From an uncultured Chitinophaga sp. (GTDB taxonomy: Bacteria; Bacteroidota; Bacteroidia; Chitinophagales; Chitinophagaceae), in assembly GCF_937898475.1 (NCBI RefSeq), contig NZ_CALEJS010000039.1:62001-126000 (forward strand): 64,000 nt of DNA, given 5' to 3'. This document shows positions 25,816 through 33,867 of the stretch, one piece after another (the first letter of the stretch is position 1; every line of letters begins with the position of its first letter). A program made the translations under genes and the position numbers. The notes below the pieces were generated by a model, which saw nothing but the letters and a program-made list of their open reading frames with translations, had not been told where the DNA came from and searched no databases.

Positions 25816-25946
25816 AGCAGCCAGCTACCAGCAATTAGCCAATAGCCGGCAACTAACAACTAATCGCTCATTTCGTAATACCTGGCAGCTAGCTACCGGC
25901 TTTTAGCAATCAGCTAATAGCCGGCAGCTGGCAGCTAATCGCTTTT
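25816..25946 (+). repeat. Directly duplicated 7-bp word arrays (AGCTAAT type)
   Basis: Block 1, 25816-25864: AGCAGCC, AGCTACC, AGCAATT, AGCCAAT, AGCCGGC, AACTAAC, AACTAAT, then CGCTCAT. Block 2, 25891-25946: AGCTACC, GGCTTTT, AGCAATC, AGCTAAT, AGCCGGC, AGCTGGC, AGCTAAT, CGCTTTT. Same orientation in both, unlike most other loci. It fills the whole spacer between the BamA-like gene and nadK. Confidence 0.88.
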
Positions 25947-25952
25947 TTTTCC

Positions 25953-26843
25953 ATGCAGATTGCGCTTTACAGCCGTGGATTTGTCACAGACGATCTGGCC
26001 AACATCCGCTTATTACTGGATGAATTACAACGAGAAGAGATCACCCCGGTGATCTATGAGCCGTTTTACCATAGCCTGCAGCCACATGTGCAGTTCACGG
26101 AACGGCCCCATACCTTTTCCCGCCCGGAAGACCTGGACAGTCTTACCATAGACAGCCTGGTGAGCCTTGGCGGTGATGGTACCCTCCTGGATACGGTTTG
26201 TTATGTAAGAGATAAGAACATTCCCGTGCTGGGCATTAATTTTGGCCGGCTGGGATTCCTGGCCAGTATCGGTAAAGATGCCATCCACGCCGCGGTAAAG
26301 GCCCTGCTTAACCGCACCTACGTAGTGGATAAACGTACTCTCCTGCACCTGGATGCCAACATCCCCATGTTTGGCGACGTGCCCTATGCCCTGAACGATT
26401 TTACCATCCATAAAAAGGATACCTCCGCCATGGTAAAGATCCATACTTACCTGAACGGCGAATTCCTGAACACTTACTGGGCAGATGGCCTCATTGTAGC
26501 CACCCCCACCGGTTCTACCGGCTACTCGCTCAGCTGCGGCGGTCCCGTGGTATTTCCCGAAGCGGGCAGCTTTGTGATCACGCCCGTAGCCCCGCATAAC
26601 CTGAACGTAAGGCCCATTATCGTACCCGATAACAATATTATTTCTTTTGAGGTGGAAGGCCGTAGCGACCTGTTTATGTGCTCTCTTGACAGCCGCATGG
26701 AAACCATTGACAATACCGTGCAGCTGGCCGTCAAGAAAGAAGCCTTTACCCTCAGCCTCCTCCGCCTGGACGATAATAATTTCCTCAACACCCTGCGTCA
26801 CAAACTGTTGTGGGGAGTGGATGCCAGGAACCGGTGGAAGTAG
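25953..26843 (+). CDS. nadK: NAD kinase
   Basis: 296 residues, standard length. It phosphorylates NAD to NADP with ATP or polyphosphate. The GGDGT motif that binds phosphate is at residues 73-77 (SLGGDGTLLD), the substrate motif follows as LNDFTIHKKDTSAM (Asn-Asp in place of the common Asn-Glu), and TPTGSTGYSLSCGGP is the glycine-rich second motif. Cytosolic. The ATG directly follows the word array, and no promoter box is visible, so it may be read from the BamA-like gene. Confidence 0.93.
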   Translation: MQIALYSRGFVTDDLANIRLLLDELQREEITPVIYEPFYHSLQPHVQFTERPHTFSRPEDLDSLTIDSLVSLGGDGTLLDTVCYVRDKNIPVLGINFGRLGFLASIGKDAIHAAVKALLNRTYVVDKRTLLHLDANIPMFGDVPYALNDFTIHKKDTSAMVKIHTYLNGEFLNTYWADGLIVATPTGSTGYSLSCGGPVVFPEAGSFVITPVAPHNLNVRPIIVPDNNIISFEVEGRSDLFMCSLDSRMETIDNTVQLAVKKEAFTLSLLRLDDNNFLNTLRHKLLWGVDARNRWK

Positions 26844-26877
26844 TTTGAGGTTGGAGGTTTGAAGCAACTTCAAACTT
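26843..26877. repeat. 7-bp word hairpin after nadK
   Basis: GTTTGAG, GTTGGAG, GTTTGAA, GCAACTT, CAAACTT, starting at the last base of the nadK stop codon. The centre GTTTGAAG, CAA, CTTCAAAC is an 8-bp hairpin followed by TTTATT, so it may act as a weak terminator. Confidence 0.7.
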
Positions 26878-26884
26878 TATTAAT

Positions 26885-26892
26885 TACTTTTG
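26885..26892 (+). promoter_or_regulatory. -7 box of the porG-like gene
   Basis: TACTTTTG, 64 bases before the ATG at 26957. Good match to TAnnTTTG. Confidence 0.5.
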
Positions 26893-26956
26893 TCTCATAT
26901 TTTTATAATATTAATACCAAAAGCAGGGCTTACCGCGTTTAAGTAAGGACAATTTT

Positions 26957-27826
26957 ATGCAGAAACCTATTTTCCACACTAAGCGTGTTGTTACTACCGC
27001 CCTCGTTGCGCTGGGAATGTTTTGCGCAAGCCCTGCAGTGGCGCAGAATGAGTTGTCGTATGTTGGAGAGCTGGGATTTTCAGTAGGCGGTGCACAATAC
27101 TTTGGCGACCTGAATACCAGGGGTGCGCTCAATACTATTAAACCTACCGTTGGTATCTTTTACCGTAAATACCTGAACGATTATATCGGGTTAAGGGCCC
27201 ACCTGCGCATCACCCAGCTGGGGTATTCCGATGTATATAACAAGAATGAGTTTCAGCGCAGGCGTAACCTGAGCTTCAATACCAATGTGCAGGAACTTGA
27301 CCTGCAGGGTGATTTCAACTTCTTCCGTTTTGAACCGGGCAGTTATAATTACCGTTTCACCCCTTACCTGACCGGTGGCGCAGGGATCTTCCATTTCAAC
27401 CCCTATGCCTACCTGGATGGAAAAAGATATGATCTGCAGCCGCTCCGTACAGAAGGTCAGGGCTCTGCCCAGTATCCTGACCGTAAGCCTTACGGCCTGG
27501 TGTCTTATGCCTTCCTGCTGGGCGGCGGCTTTAAATACAACCTCTCCCGCTCCGTGAACATCGGCATGGAAGTGCTCTACCGTTTTAGCCGGACTGATTA
27601 CCTGGACGATGTAAGCACCACCTACGCGGGGCAGGCCCTCTTCCCGCCCAAGGCCAACGGGGAGAATACCGTGGCCTACCTGCTGCAGGACCGATCCTGG
27701 GCCACCGGTACCGGTATGATCGGGGAAGCCGGCCGTCAGCGTGGTAACAGCCGGGATAAAGACCAGTTCGTTTCCGTAGAATTTACCGTAAGTATCCTTT
27801 TTACCACCTACAAGTGTAAATTCTAG
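26957..27826 (+). CDS. porG: PorG-like outer-membrane beta-barrel protein (DUF6089)
   Basis: 289 residues. Signal peptide of about 28 residues ending in ASPAVAQ, then an eight-stranded-type barrel starting YVGELGFSVGGAQYFGDLN. The GGAQYFGDLN stretch and the late SVEFTVSILFTTYKCKF end resemble the PorG group of the type IX secretion system, which sits in the outer membrane and contacts the PorK/PorN rings. In Porphyromonas the same gene lies next to uppS, bamA and two skp genes, as it does here. The name therefore rests partly on gene order; a generic small barrel is the alternative. Confidence 0.65.
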   Translation: MQKPIFHTKRVVTTALVALGMFCASPAVAQNELSYVGELGFSVGGAQYFGDLNTRGALNTIKPTVGIFYRKYLNDYIGLRAHLRITQLGYSDVYNKNEFQRRRNLSFNTNVQELDLQGDFNFFRFEPGSYNYRFTPYLTGGAGIFHFNPYAYLDGKRYDLQPLRTEGQGSAQYPDRKPYGLVSYAFLLGGGFKYNLSRSVNIGMEVLYRFSRTDYLDDVSTTYAGQALFPPKANGENTVAYLLQDRSWATGTGMIGEAGRQRGNSRDKDQFVSVEFTVSILFTTYKCKF

Positions 27827-28095
27827 GGTATACCCTTTGAAAATTAACTTTTAGCGACAAATAACGGGCGTTCAGGGTAAAATACCCGGCGCCCGCTGAA
27901 AAATACACCGCGGAACAAGCCCCCAAAGCCCCGCCCAATCCGGCAAACCGCCTGCTGGCAACCGTTTCCGCTGTTAAAACTACGTTAAAACCCCTTGCCG
28001 AACTTTGCCACAAAAGGCATATATCTATTTTTGTATCTTTGCACACTTTTAGTAAATCACTGTTATTCTGTTATTATATTACGCCTGACACACTC
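27827..28095 (+). promoter_or_regulatory. Spacer and tandem -7 boxes of uppS
   Basis: TATTTTTG at 28026-28033 and TATCTTTG at 28034-28041 lie end to end; TTTG at 28004-28007 is 18 bases before the first. Either could start an mRNA with a leader of about 50 bases. I see nothing else clear in the 269-bp gap. Confidence 0.5.
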
Positions 28096-28857
28096 ATGAG
28101 TTTGAAGGATAAATTAGACTTGCAACGGTTGCCGCGCCATATAGCTATTATTATGGACGGAAATGGCCGTTGGGCAAAGGAAAAGGGGCAGGACAGGCTT
28201 TACGGGCACCACGAAGGCGTAGAAAGTGTGCGGAACATCGTGGAGGCAACCGCAGAGCTGGGAATCGGGTACCTGACCTTATATGCCTTTTCAACGGAGA
28301 ACTGGGACCGTCCGGTTTATGAAGTGAACGGCATTATGGAACTGCTGGTGAATACCATCCGCAAAGAGGTGAACACCCTAACCAAGAATAATATACGCCT
28401 GCATGTGATCGGCGACATGGACATGCTGCCCGCCCAGGCCCAGCGTGAAATGAATGAAGCCATTGCCATCACCAGCGGCAATAAAGGCCTTAACCTGGTC
28501 ATGGCCCTCAGCTACAGCGCCAGGTGGGAGATCGTGAATGCAGCCAAAAAGATCGCAGAAGATGCAAAATCGGGCAAACTTAACCCGGCAGATATTACCC
28601 AGGACGTATGGCAGCAATACCTATGTACAGCTGCCCTGCCAGACCCTGAACTGATGATTAGGACCAGCGGGGAATGCAGGATCAGTAACTTCTTATTATA
28701 CCAGTTGGCTTACGCGGAATTGTACTTCACCGACACCCGTTGGCCGGATTTCCGCAGAGAAAATCTGTATGAAGCCATTTTAAACTTTCAAACCAGAGAA
28801 CGGCGTTTTGGCAAAACTAGCGAACAAATTCAGCAGAATGAAGAAATTATTTCCTAA
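28096..28857 (+). CDS. uppS: Isoprenyl transferase (undecaprenyl diphosphate synthase)
   Basis: 253 residues from MSLKDKLDL. The frame runs upstream to 28039, but that extra part overlaps the promoter boxes. The catalytic motif IIMDGNGRWAK has Asp21; LTLYAFSTENWDRP, LVMALSYSARWEI and the diphosphate-binding end PELMIRTSGECRISNFLLYQLAYAE are all intact. The enzyme adds isopentenyl units in cis to farnesyl diphosphate to make the wall-lipid carrier. Its last 20 bases overlap the bamA start, so translation is probably coupled. Confidence 0.95.
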   Translation: MSLKDKLDLQRLPRHIAIIMDGNGRWAKEKGQDRLYGHHEGVESVRNIVEATAELGIGYLTLYAFSTENWDRPVYEVNGIMELLVNTIRKEVNTLTKNNIRLHVIGDMDMLPAQAQREMNEAIAITSGNKGLNLVMALSYSARWEIVNAAKKIAEDAKSGKLNPADITQDVWQQYLCTAALPDPELMIRTSGECRISNFLLYQLAYAELYFTDTRWPDFRRENLYEAILNFQTRERRFGKTSEQIQQNEEIIS

Positions 28858-31576
28858 GAGCCTACTGGCCATAGTTTTATGTTGCAGTGCAGGCATTCGT
28901 GTATCCGCTCAGCAGACAGATACCATACCTGAACCTGTGACCAGCCAGCCCGAAATACCAGCGGCTTTTGGAAATCCCCAGCAGTACGAAATTGCCGAGA
29001 TCTCCGTTACCGGTACCCAGTATCTCGATAAAGCCCTGCTTATTTCCCTCTCCGGTCTGAACGTGGGAGACAAAATAGTATACCCCGGTGGCGACCAGTT
29101 CGCAAAAGCCATCCAAACCCTCTGGGGACAACGCCTCTTTGCCAACGTAGCCATCTACGTTACCAAGATTGACGATGGTAAAATATGGCTCGAAATAAAC
29201 CTGACCGAAAGGCCCCGCCTTTCCAACTTCATCTTCCGCGGTATTAAAAAGTCGGAAGCAGAGGATATCGCCAAAAAGGCATCCCTCCGCAAAGGCGCCG
29301 TGGTAACAGAAAGCATGAAGCAGAATGTGATCGCCGTGGTGCGTAAGAACTACGAAGAAAAAGGCTACCGCAACGTAACCGTGAACGTTACCGAGCGCAC
29401 AGATACCTCCCAGGTGAACGCTGCAGACGTGATCTTTACCGTGAACAAAGGCGGTAAAGTGAAGATCAACGATATCAACATCGTCAATAACTCCAATATC
29501 AAAGACTCCAGGGTAAAGAAGAAAATGAAGGGCACCCACGAGCGTACCCGCTTTACCATCCATCCTGATAAAGAACAGGTGTATCCTGACAGTGTACACG
29601 AACAGTCTGACTACTGGAGAACGTTCGGCTTCCTGGTACCTTCCCGTACCATGGAACAGCTGGACCCCTACTTCCGCTTTAAACTCTTCTCATCCGCCAA
29701 GTTCAACGAAACCAAGTACCTGGAGGATAAAGAGAAGATCATCGCCTACTATAACTCACAGGGCTACCGCGACGCCCAGATCGTAAGGGATACCACCTAC
29801 AAAACAAGGGCCGGCGGTATGAACATTGACCTGGACATCGAAGAAGGTAAAAAATACTACTTCGGTAACATTACCTGGAAAGGCAATACCCGCTATAACG
29901 ACTCCCTGCTTACCCGCGTACTGGGCATCAGGAAAGGAGATGTATATAACCTGGAACTGCTGGAAAAACGCCTCGGTAAACAAATGTCTCCCGAAGGCGG
30001 CGATATCAGCGGCCTGTATATGGACTATGGCTACCTCTTCTTCCGTATTGACCCGGTAGAAACTGGCATCCATGGAGATACCATCGATTACGAGATCCGT
30101 ATCACCGAAGGCCCGCAGGCTACCATCAAGGAAGTGCGTATAGCCGGTAACGACAAAACCAACGAGCACGTGATCCGCCGTGAGCTGCGTACCCTGCCCG
30201 GTGAAAAGTTCAGCCGCGCTGACCTGATCCGCTCTAACCGCCAGATCGCTAACCTGGGTTACTTCAACCCTGAAAAAATAGGTATGAACCCTGTGCCCAA
30301 CGTGCAGGACGGTACCGTGGATATTGATTATACTGTAGAAGAAAAAGCCAATGACCAGCTGGAACTCTCTGCCGGCTGGGGTGGTTATATCGGTCTGACC
30401 GGTACCCTGGGTGTAACCTTCAACAACTTCTCCCTGCGTAATATCTTCCGCAAGGAAACCTGGGACCCGCTGCCCAGCGGCGATGGCCAGAAGTTGTCTG
30501 TAAGGGTATCTTCAAACGGTAAAGCCTACCGCTCTTACAACTTCTCTTTCACCGAGCCCTGGCTGGGTGGCAAGAAGCAGAACCAGTTCTCTGTAAGCTT
30601 CTACAGCAGCTACCAGAATCCCAGCGCCTACAACCAGTATATATATGGTACCACCACCAGTACCGATGCATACTTTAAGGTACTGGGCGCCTCCGTATCA
30701 CTGGGTAAGCAGCTGAAATGGCCGGATGACTATTTCACCCTCATCTATGCACTGAACTACCAGCAGTACAAGCTGAAGAACTATAACTACTTCAACATTG
30801 CCGGTTTCGATAACGGAACTTCCAACAACATCAGCTTCAAGCTGACATTGGCAAGATCTTCTGTGGATCAGCAGATCTTCCCCAGGAGCGGTTCCAACTT
30901 CCTGATCAGCGGTCAGTTCACACCGCCTTACTCTTTGTTTAATCCTGAAAAGGATTATACCAAAGAACCGATCTCCGATCAGTTCAACTTCATAGAATAC
31001 CAGAAATACCGCTTCAACGCAGAATGGTATGTGCCTTTGAGCCGTCCTACCGGTTCGGATAACAAATCTTTTGTACTGAAAGTGGCCGCCAAGTATGGTT
31101 ATATCACGCGCTACAACAACCGCACTACCCTGTCGCCCTTCGGACGCTTTGAGCTGGGTGGCGATGGTCTGAGTAACTTTGCGATCTACGATCGTGATAT
31201 CATCTCACAACGCGGTTACCCGGTATATTATACCAGCAACCCGAAGATCAACCCCGAAAGCGGACAGCCCGTGGGTTACGAAGGGTTCACCATATTCAAC
31301 AAGTATGTAATGGAGCTGCGCTATCCTTTCAGCCTCAGCCCCAGCTCTACCATCTTTGGCCTGGCATTCATAGAAGCCGCAAACGGTTATCGTGATTTCA
31401 ACGAATATAACCCCTTCAGGCTGCGTCGCTCTGCCGGCTTGGGTATGCGCTTCTACCTGCCCATGTTTGGATTGCTCGGGTTTGACTATGGCATAGGTTT
31501 TGACCGGTTGACACCCGGCAACGGTTTAAAGGATGCAGCTAAGTTCACCTTTATGTTAGGCTTTGAACCGGAATGA
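28838..31576 (+). CDS. bamA: Outer-membrane protein assembly factor BamA
   Basis: 912 residues from the ATG at 28838, giving a signal peptide MKKLFPKSLLAIVLCCSAGI (cleaved near SAQQ). About five POTRA modules follow (for instance YEIAEISVTGTQYLDKALLISLSG and IKEVRIAGNDKTNEHVIRRELRT), then the 16-strand Omp85 barrel from about 490 to the end. It folds barrel proteins into the outer membrane. Longer than the E. coli protein (810), mostly in the POTRA-barrel segments. It overlaps uppS by 20 bases and is followed by two Skp-type chaperone genes, the classical Bacteroidota order. Confidence 0.95.
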   Translation: MKKLFPKSLLAIVLCCSAGIRVSAQQTDTIPEPVTSQPEIPAAFGNPQQYEIAEISVTGTQYLDKALLISLSGLNVGDKIVYPGGDQFAKAIQTLWGQRLFANVAIYVTKIDDGKIWLEINLTERPRLSNFIFRGIKKSEAEDIAKKASLRKGAVVTESMKQNVIAVVRKNYEEKGYRNVTVNVTERTDTSQVNAADVIFTVNKGGKVKINDINIVNNSNIKDSRVKKKMKGTHERTRFTIHPDKEQVYPDSVHEQSDYWRTFGFLVPSRTMEQLDPYFRFKLFSSAKFNETKYLEDKEKIIAYYNSQGYRDAQIVRDTTYKTRAGGMNIDLDIEEGKKYYFGNITWKGNTRYNDSLLTRVLGIRKGDVYNLELLEKRLGKQMSPEGGDISGLYMDYGYLFFRIDPVETGIHGDTIDYEIRITEGPQATIKEVRIAGNDKTNEHVIRRELRTLPGEKFSRADLIRSNRQIANLGYFNPEKIGMNPVPNVQDGTVDIDYTVEEKANDQLELSAGWGGYIGLTGTLGVTFNNFSLRNIFRKETWDPLPSGDGQKLSVRVSSNGKAYRSYNFSFTEPWLGGKKQNQFSVSFYSSYQNPSAYNQYIYGTTTSTDAYFKVLGASVSLGKQLKWPDDYFTLIYALNYQQYKLKNYNYFNIAGFDNGTSNNISFKLTLARSSVDQQIFPRSGSNFLISGQFTPPYSLFNPEKDYTKEPISDQFNFIEYQKYRFNAEWYVPLSRPTGSDNKSFVLKVAAKYGYITRYNNRTTLSPFGRFELGGDGLSNFAIYDRDIISQRGYPVYYTSNPKINPESGQPVGYEGFTIFNKYVMELRYPFSLSPSSTIFGLAFIEAANGYRDFNEYNPFRLRRSAGLGMRFYLPMFGLLGFDYGIGFDRLTPGNGLKDAAKFTFMLGFEPE

Positions 31577-31650
31577 TGTTAAATGTGAACGAAATAGATA
31601 TTTAAATTATATATTGCAGTTTAGTAAAATTGCGAACTAAAAAATAAAAG

Positions 31651-32169
31651 ATGAAAAAGATATTCATCACATTAGCTGTTATCCTGGTGACTACCTGCGC
31701 TGTAAATGCGCAACGGTATTGTGTGATAGACACGAAGTATATATTGGAAAGCATCCCCGATTATAAGGATGCGCAGAAGAAACTGGACGCCATCGCAGAA
31801 CAGTGGCAGAAGGAAATTGATGCAAAGTTCCAGGATATTGATAAGATGTATAAAGCATATCAGGCAGAGCAGGTAATGCTTACAGAAGAACTGAAACAGA
31901 AAAGGGAAGAAGAGATCGTAAACAAGGAGAAGGAAGCGAAAGAACTGCAGCGTAAACGTTTCGGCTACGAAGGAGACCTGTTCAAGAAAAGAGAGGAATT
32001 GATAAAACCAATACAGGATAAGATCTATAACGCGGTGCAGAAACTGGCTGCCAGCAGGATGTATGATTTCGTGCTGGATAAATCCGGCGGGATCACGGTA
32101 ATCTTCTCAGATCCCAAGCTGGACAAGAGCGAGGATATACTCACATCGCTGGGCGTTAAGAAACAGTAA
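31651..32169 (+). CDS. OmpH/Skp-family periplasmic chaperone (first copy)
   Basis: 172 residues: signal peptide ending in VNAQ, then RYCVIDTKYILESIPDYKDAQKKL, a long charged helical arm (about residues 50-120, rich in Lys/Glu/Gln), and a short beta end (YDFVLDKSGGITVIFSD). Skp trimers hold unfolded outer-membrane proteins on their way to BamA. Located 74 bases after bamA. It has the same architecture as the next gene but differs in sequence, so the pair is an old duplication. Confidence 0.9.
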   Translation: MKKIFITLAVILVTTCAVNAQRYCVIDTKYILESIPDYKDAQKKLDAIAEQWQKEIDAKFQDIDKMYKAYQAEQVMLTEELKQKREEEIVNKEKEAKELQRKRFGYEGDLFKKREELIKPIQDKIYNAVQKLAASRMYDFVLDKSGGITVIFSDPKLDKSEDILTSLGVKKQ

Positions 32170-32221
32170 ACCATTTTTTTAACCAATAAGTTTTATATTT
32201 TTTTTAAACACAGACAACATC

Positions 32222-32731
32222 ATGAAGAAGTTCGTAATTATTGCCTTTGTGGCTGTAACCGGGTTGTTTAGCGTGAATGCAATGGCACAATCTAAGATAG
32301 CACACATCAATACTCAGGCATTGTTGGATGCTATGCCCGAAACCAAAACAGCACAGACCACCCTGCAAACCTATGCGCAGTCCCTCGAATCTGACGGTAA
32401 AGGACTGGTAGACGAGTACACCAAAAAGATGAAGGAATTTGATGAGAAAGCTGCCAGCATGACTGACAACATGAAAGAAATTAAAGGAAAAGAGATCCAG
32501 GATATCCAGAGACGTATTGAAGAGTACCGCAGCGCTGCTGATCAGAAGATCGATGCAAAACGACAGGAAGTACTGAAACCCATCTACGATAAAGCCCGTA
32601 AAGCCATCGAAGATGTAGCCAAAGAAAAAGGTTATGGTTATGTACTGGACAGCTCTGTAGGCGTACTGCTGGTATCTCCCACCGGTGACGACCTGCTGCC
32701 CCTGGTAAAGACCAAACTGGGCCTTAAATAA
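32222..32731 (+). CDS. OmpH/Skp-family periplasmic chaperone (second copy)
   Basis: 169 residues: signal peptide ending in VNAMAQ, then SKIAHINTQALLDAMPETKTAQTTL, a helical arm rich in charged residues and the closing strand GYGYVLDSSVGVLLVSPTG. Closer to canonical Skp than the first copy in the SKIAHIN opening. It ends the envelope block; a strong terminator follows after 17 bases. The two copies may form separate or mixed trimers, which is inference. Confidence 0.9.
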   Translation: MKKFVIIAFVAVTGLFSVNAMAQSKIAHINTQALLDAMPETKTAQTTLQTYAQSLESDGKGLVDEYTKKMKEFDEKAASMTDNMKEIKGKEIQDIQRRIEEYRSAADQKIDAKRQEVLKPIYDKARKAIEDVAKEKGYGYVLDSSVGVLLVSPTGDDLLPLVKTKLGLK

Positions 32732-32748
32732 TTGATAAATAGTACAGG

Positions 32749-32784
32749 AAAGCCTGTCCAGCCACCCGGTGGACAGGCTTTTTT
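32749..32784 (+). terminator. Rho-independent terminator after the second skp
   Basis: AAAGCCTGTCCA, loop of nine bases, TGGACAGGCTTT and further T. A perfect 12-bp stem. Confidence 0.95.
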
Positions 32785-32846
32785 CTTTCCGGGCAGGGCT
32801 GTTTTCGTATAAAAGTCAGGCAGTTTGCGTGTTTTTATGTTAATAG

Positions 32847-32877
32847 TTGTGTTGTTTTAAAAAAAACACTACCTTTG
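32847..32877 (+). promoter_or_regulatory. Promoter of rpmH-rnpA-yidD
   Basis: TTG at 32847-32849, a 20-base spacer holding an eight-A tract, and the -7 box TACCTTTG at 32870-32877 followed by CC. It gives a leader of about 67 bases before the rpmH ATG. Confidence 0.7.
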
Positions 32878-32949
32878 CCTTCCATTTTGAAAACAGGATA
32901 TCCGTCTATGGCGGATTTAGTATAGTACAGGTAAAACAAACAATTAGAA

Positions 32950-33105
32950 ATGAAACGTACTTTTCAACCGCATAACAGGCGCAGAAAGAGCGTCCATGGC
33001 TTCAGAAAGAGAATGGAAACTGCTAACGGCCGTAAAGTATTGGCTTCCCGCAGGGCAAAGGGTCGTAAGAAGCTGACGGTATCCGACGAGCGGAAACTGA
33101 AATAA
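32950..33105 (+). CDS. rpmH: 50S ribosomal protein L34
   Basis: 51 residues, highly basic, beginning MKRTFQPHNRRRKSVHGFRK and continuing with RMETANGRKVLASRRAKGRK, the invariant L34 sequence. The short acidic-basic tail TVSDERKLK is common in Bacteroidota. Part of the large subunit, near the peptide exit region. First gene of the rpmH-rnpA-yidD unit. Its stop TAA is in the same reading frame as the following rnpA, with no further stop between them. Confidence 0.97.
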   Translation: MKRTFQPHNRRRKSVHGFRKRMETANGRKVLASRRAKGRKKLTVSDERKLK

Positions 33106-33117
33106 GATCGTAAAACT

Positions 33118-33510
33118 ATTTGCGCTATAAAGACTTATTCTTTTACAAAAGAAGAAAGGTTAAAAAGCAGAAAACTGATTGAAACGCTTTTTCGGGACGG
33201 AAAAGCGTTTTCTGTTTTTCCATACCGCGTGATCTACATGCCGGTAGAACTGCCTACGCAGAAATATCCCGTGCAGGTAGGCTTTAGCGCCGGTTCCCGC
33301 CATTTTCCCCGCGCCGTAGACCGCAACCGCGTAAAACGCCTGGGCCGCGAAGCCTGGCGCCTCCAGAAACAACCCCTCCATGACCACCTCCGCCAGCAAT
33401 CCCGGCAGATAGCGGTTTTCCTTATTTATACCGACAAAAAAATAGCCCCCTTCACTACACTCCACCGCAAAATTTCGGTAATTTTAGAGCGTTTGAAAGA
33501 ACTCACGTGA
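33118..33510 (+). CDS. rnpA: Ribonuclease P protein component, non-canonical start
   Basis: The protein part of RNase P, which matures tRNA 5' ends. The conserved N-terminal region TYSFTKEERLKSRKLIETLF begins at 33133, and the RNR signature is AVDRNRVKRLGREAWRL. Between the rpmH stop (33103-33105) and this region the frame contains no ATG, GTG or TTG; the first GTG (33229) would remove a third of the protein. Candidate starts are ATT at 33118 (130 residues) and ATA at 33127 (127 residues). The frame is the same as rpmH. The stop overlaps the yidD start (GTGA). Confidence 0.85.
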   Translation: MCAIKTYSFTKEERLKSRKLIETLFRDGKAFSVFPYRVIYMPVELPTQKYPVQVGFSAGSRHFPRAVDRNRVKRLGREAWRLQKQPLHDHLRQQSRQIAVFLIYTDKKIAPFTTLHRKISVILERLKELT

Positions 33511-33746
33511 AGAAAAGACCGTCTGTTTTAGTGTGGCTGGGTTATCCGTTTATAGCCTTGATCAGGATATACCAATGGGTTATTTCGCCTTTACTAGGCG
33601 CAAAATGCCGTTATACACCCTCCTGCTCTCAATATGGCATCATCGCATTCCGCAAGTACGGGATCTTCAAAGGAGGCTATCTTACCATCAAAAGGATCCT
33701 CTCCTGCCATCCCTGGGGCGGCCACGGATATGATCCGGTACCATAA
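33507..33746 (+). CDS. yidD: Membrane protein insertion efficiency factor YidD
   Basis: 79 residues. It starts at GTG overlapping the rnpA stop by four bases. The signature LLGAKCRYTPSCSQYGIIAF with its two cysteines and the end HPWGGHGYDPVP are typical. YidD is a small amphipathic protein at the inner membrane that helps YidC insert proteins. yidC itself, often the next gene, is not here; a protease gene follows instead. Confidence 0.93.
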   Translation: MKKRPSVLVWLGYPFIALIRIYQWVISPLLGAKCRYTPSCSQYGIIAFRKYGIFKGGYLTIKRILSCHPWGGHGYDPVP

Positions 33747-33749
33747 CAA

Positions 33750-33867
33750 ATGAAACGTTAAAAATGAAACAGGGAAAGCCGGATCATCCGATAGTTGCCT
33801 ATTTTTACGCTTAACACCGGCACTTTGCTGCGTTTTTACTTTTTTATTTCTTACTTTTTACTTCATC
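33750..33867. repeat. 7-bp word arrays flanking the spacer before the protease gene
   Basis: Left: ATGAAAC, GTTAAAA, ATGAAAC at 33750-33770. Right, touching the ATG at 33868: TTTTTAC, TTTTTTA, TTTCTTA, CTTTTTA, CTTCATC at 33833-33867. The two sides are loosely complementary. Confidence 0.6.

Noticed and set aside
33106..33240. Frameshift or pseudogene at rnpA
   Set aside because: The frame is open from the rpmH stop to the rnpA stop and the whole protein is conserved; only the start codon is unusual.
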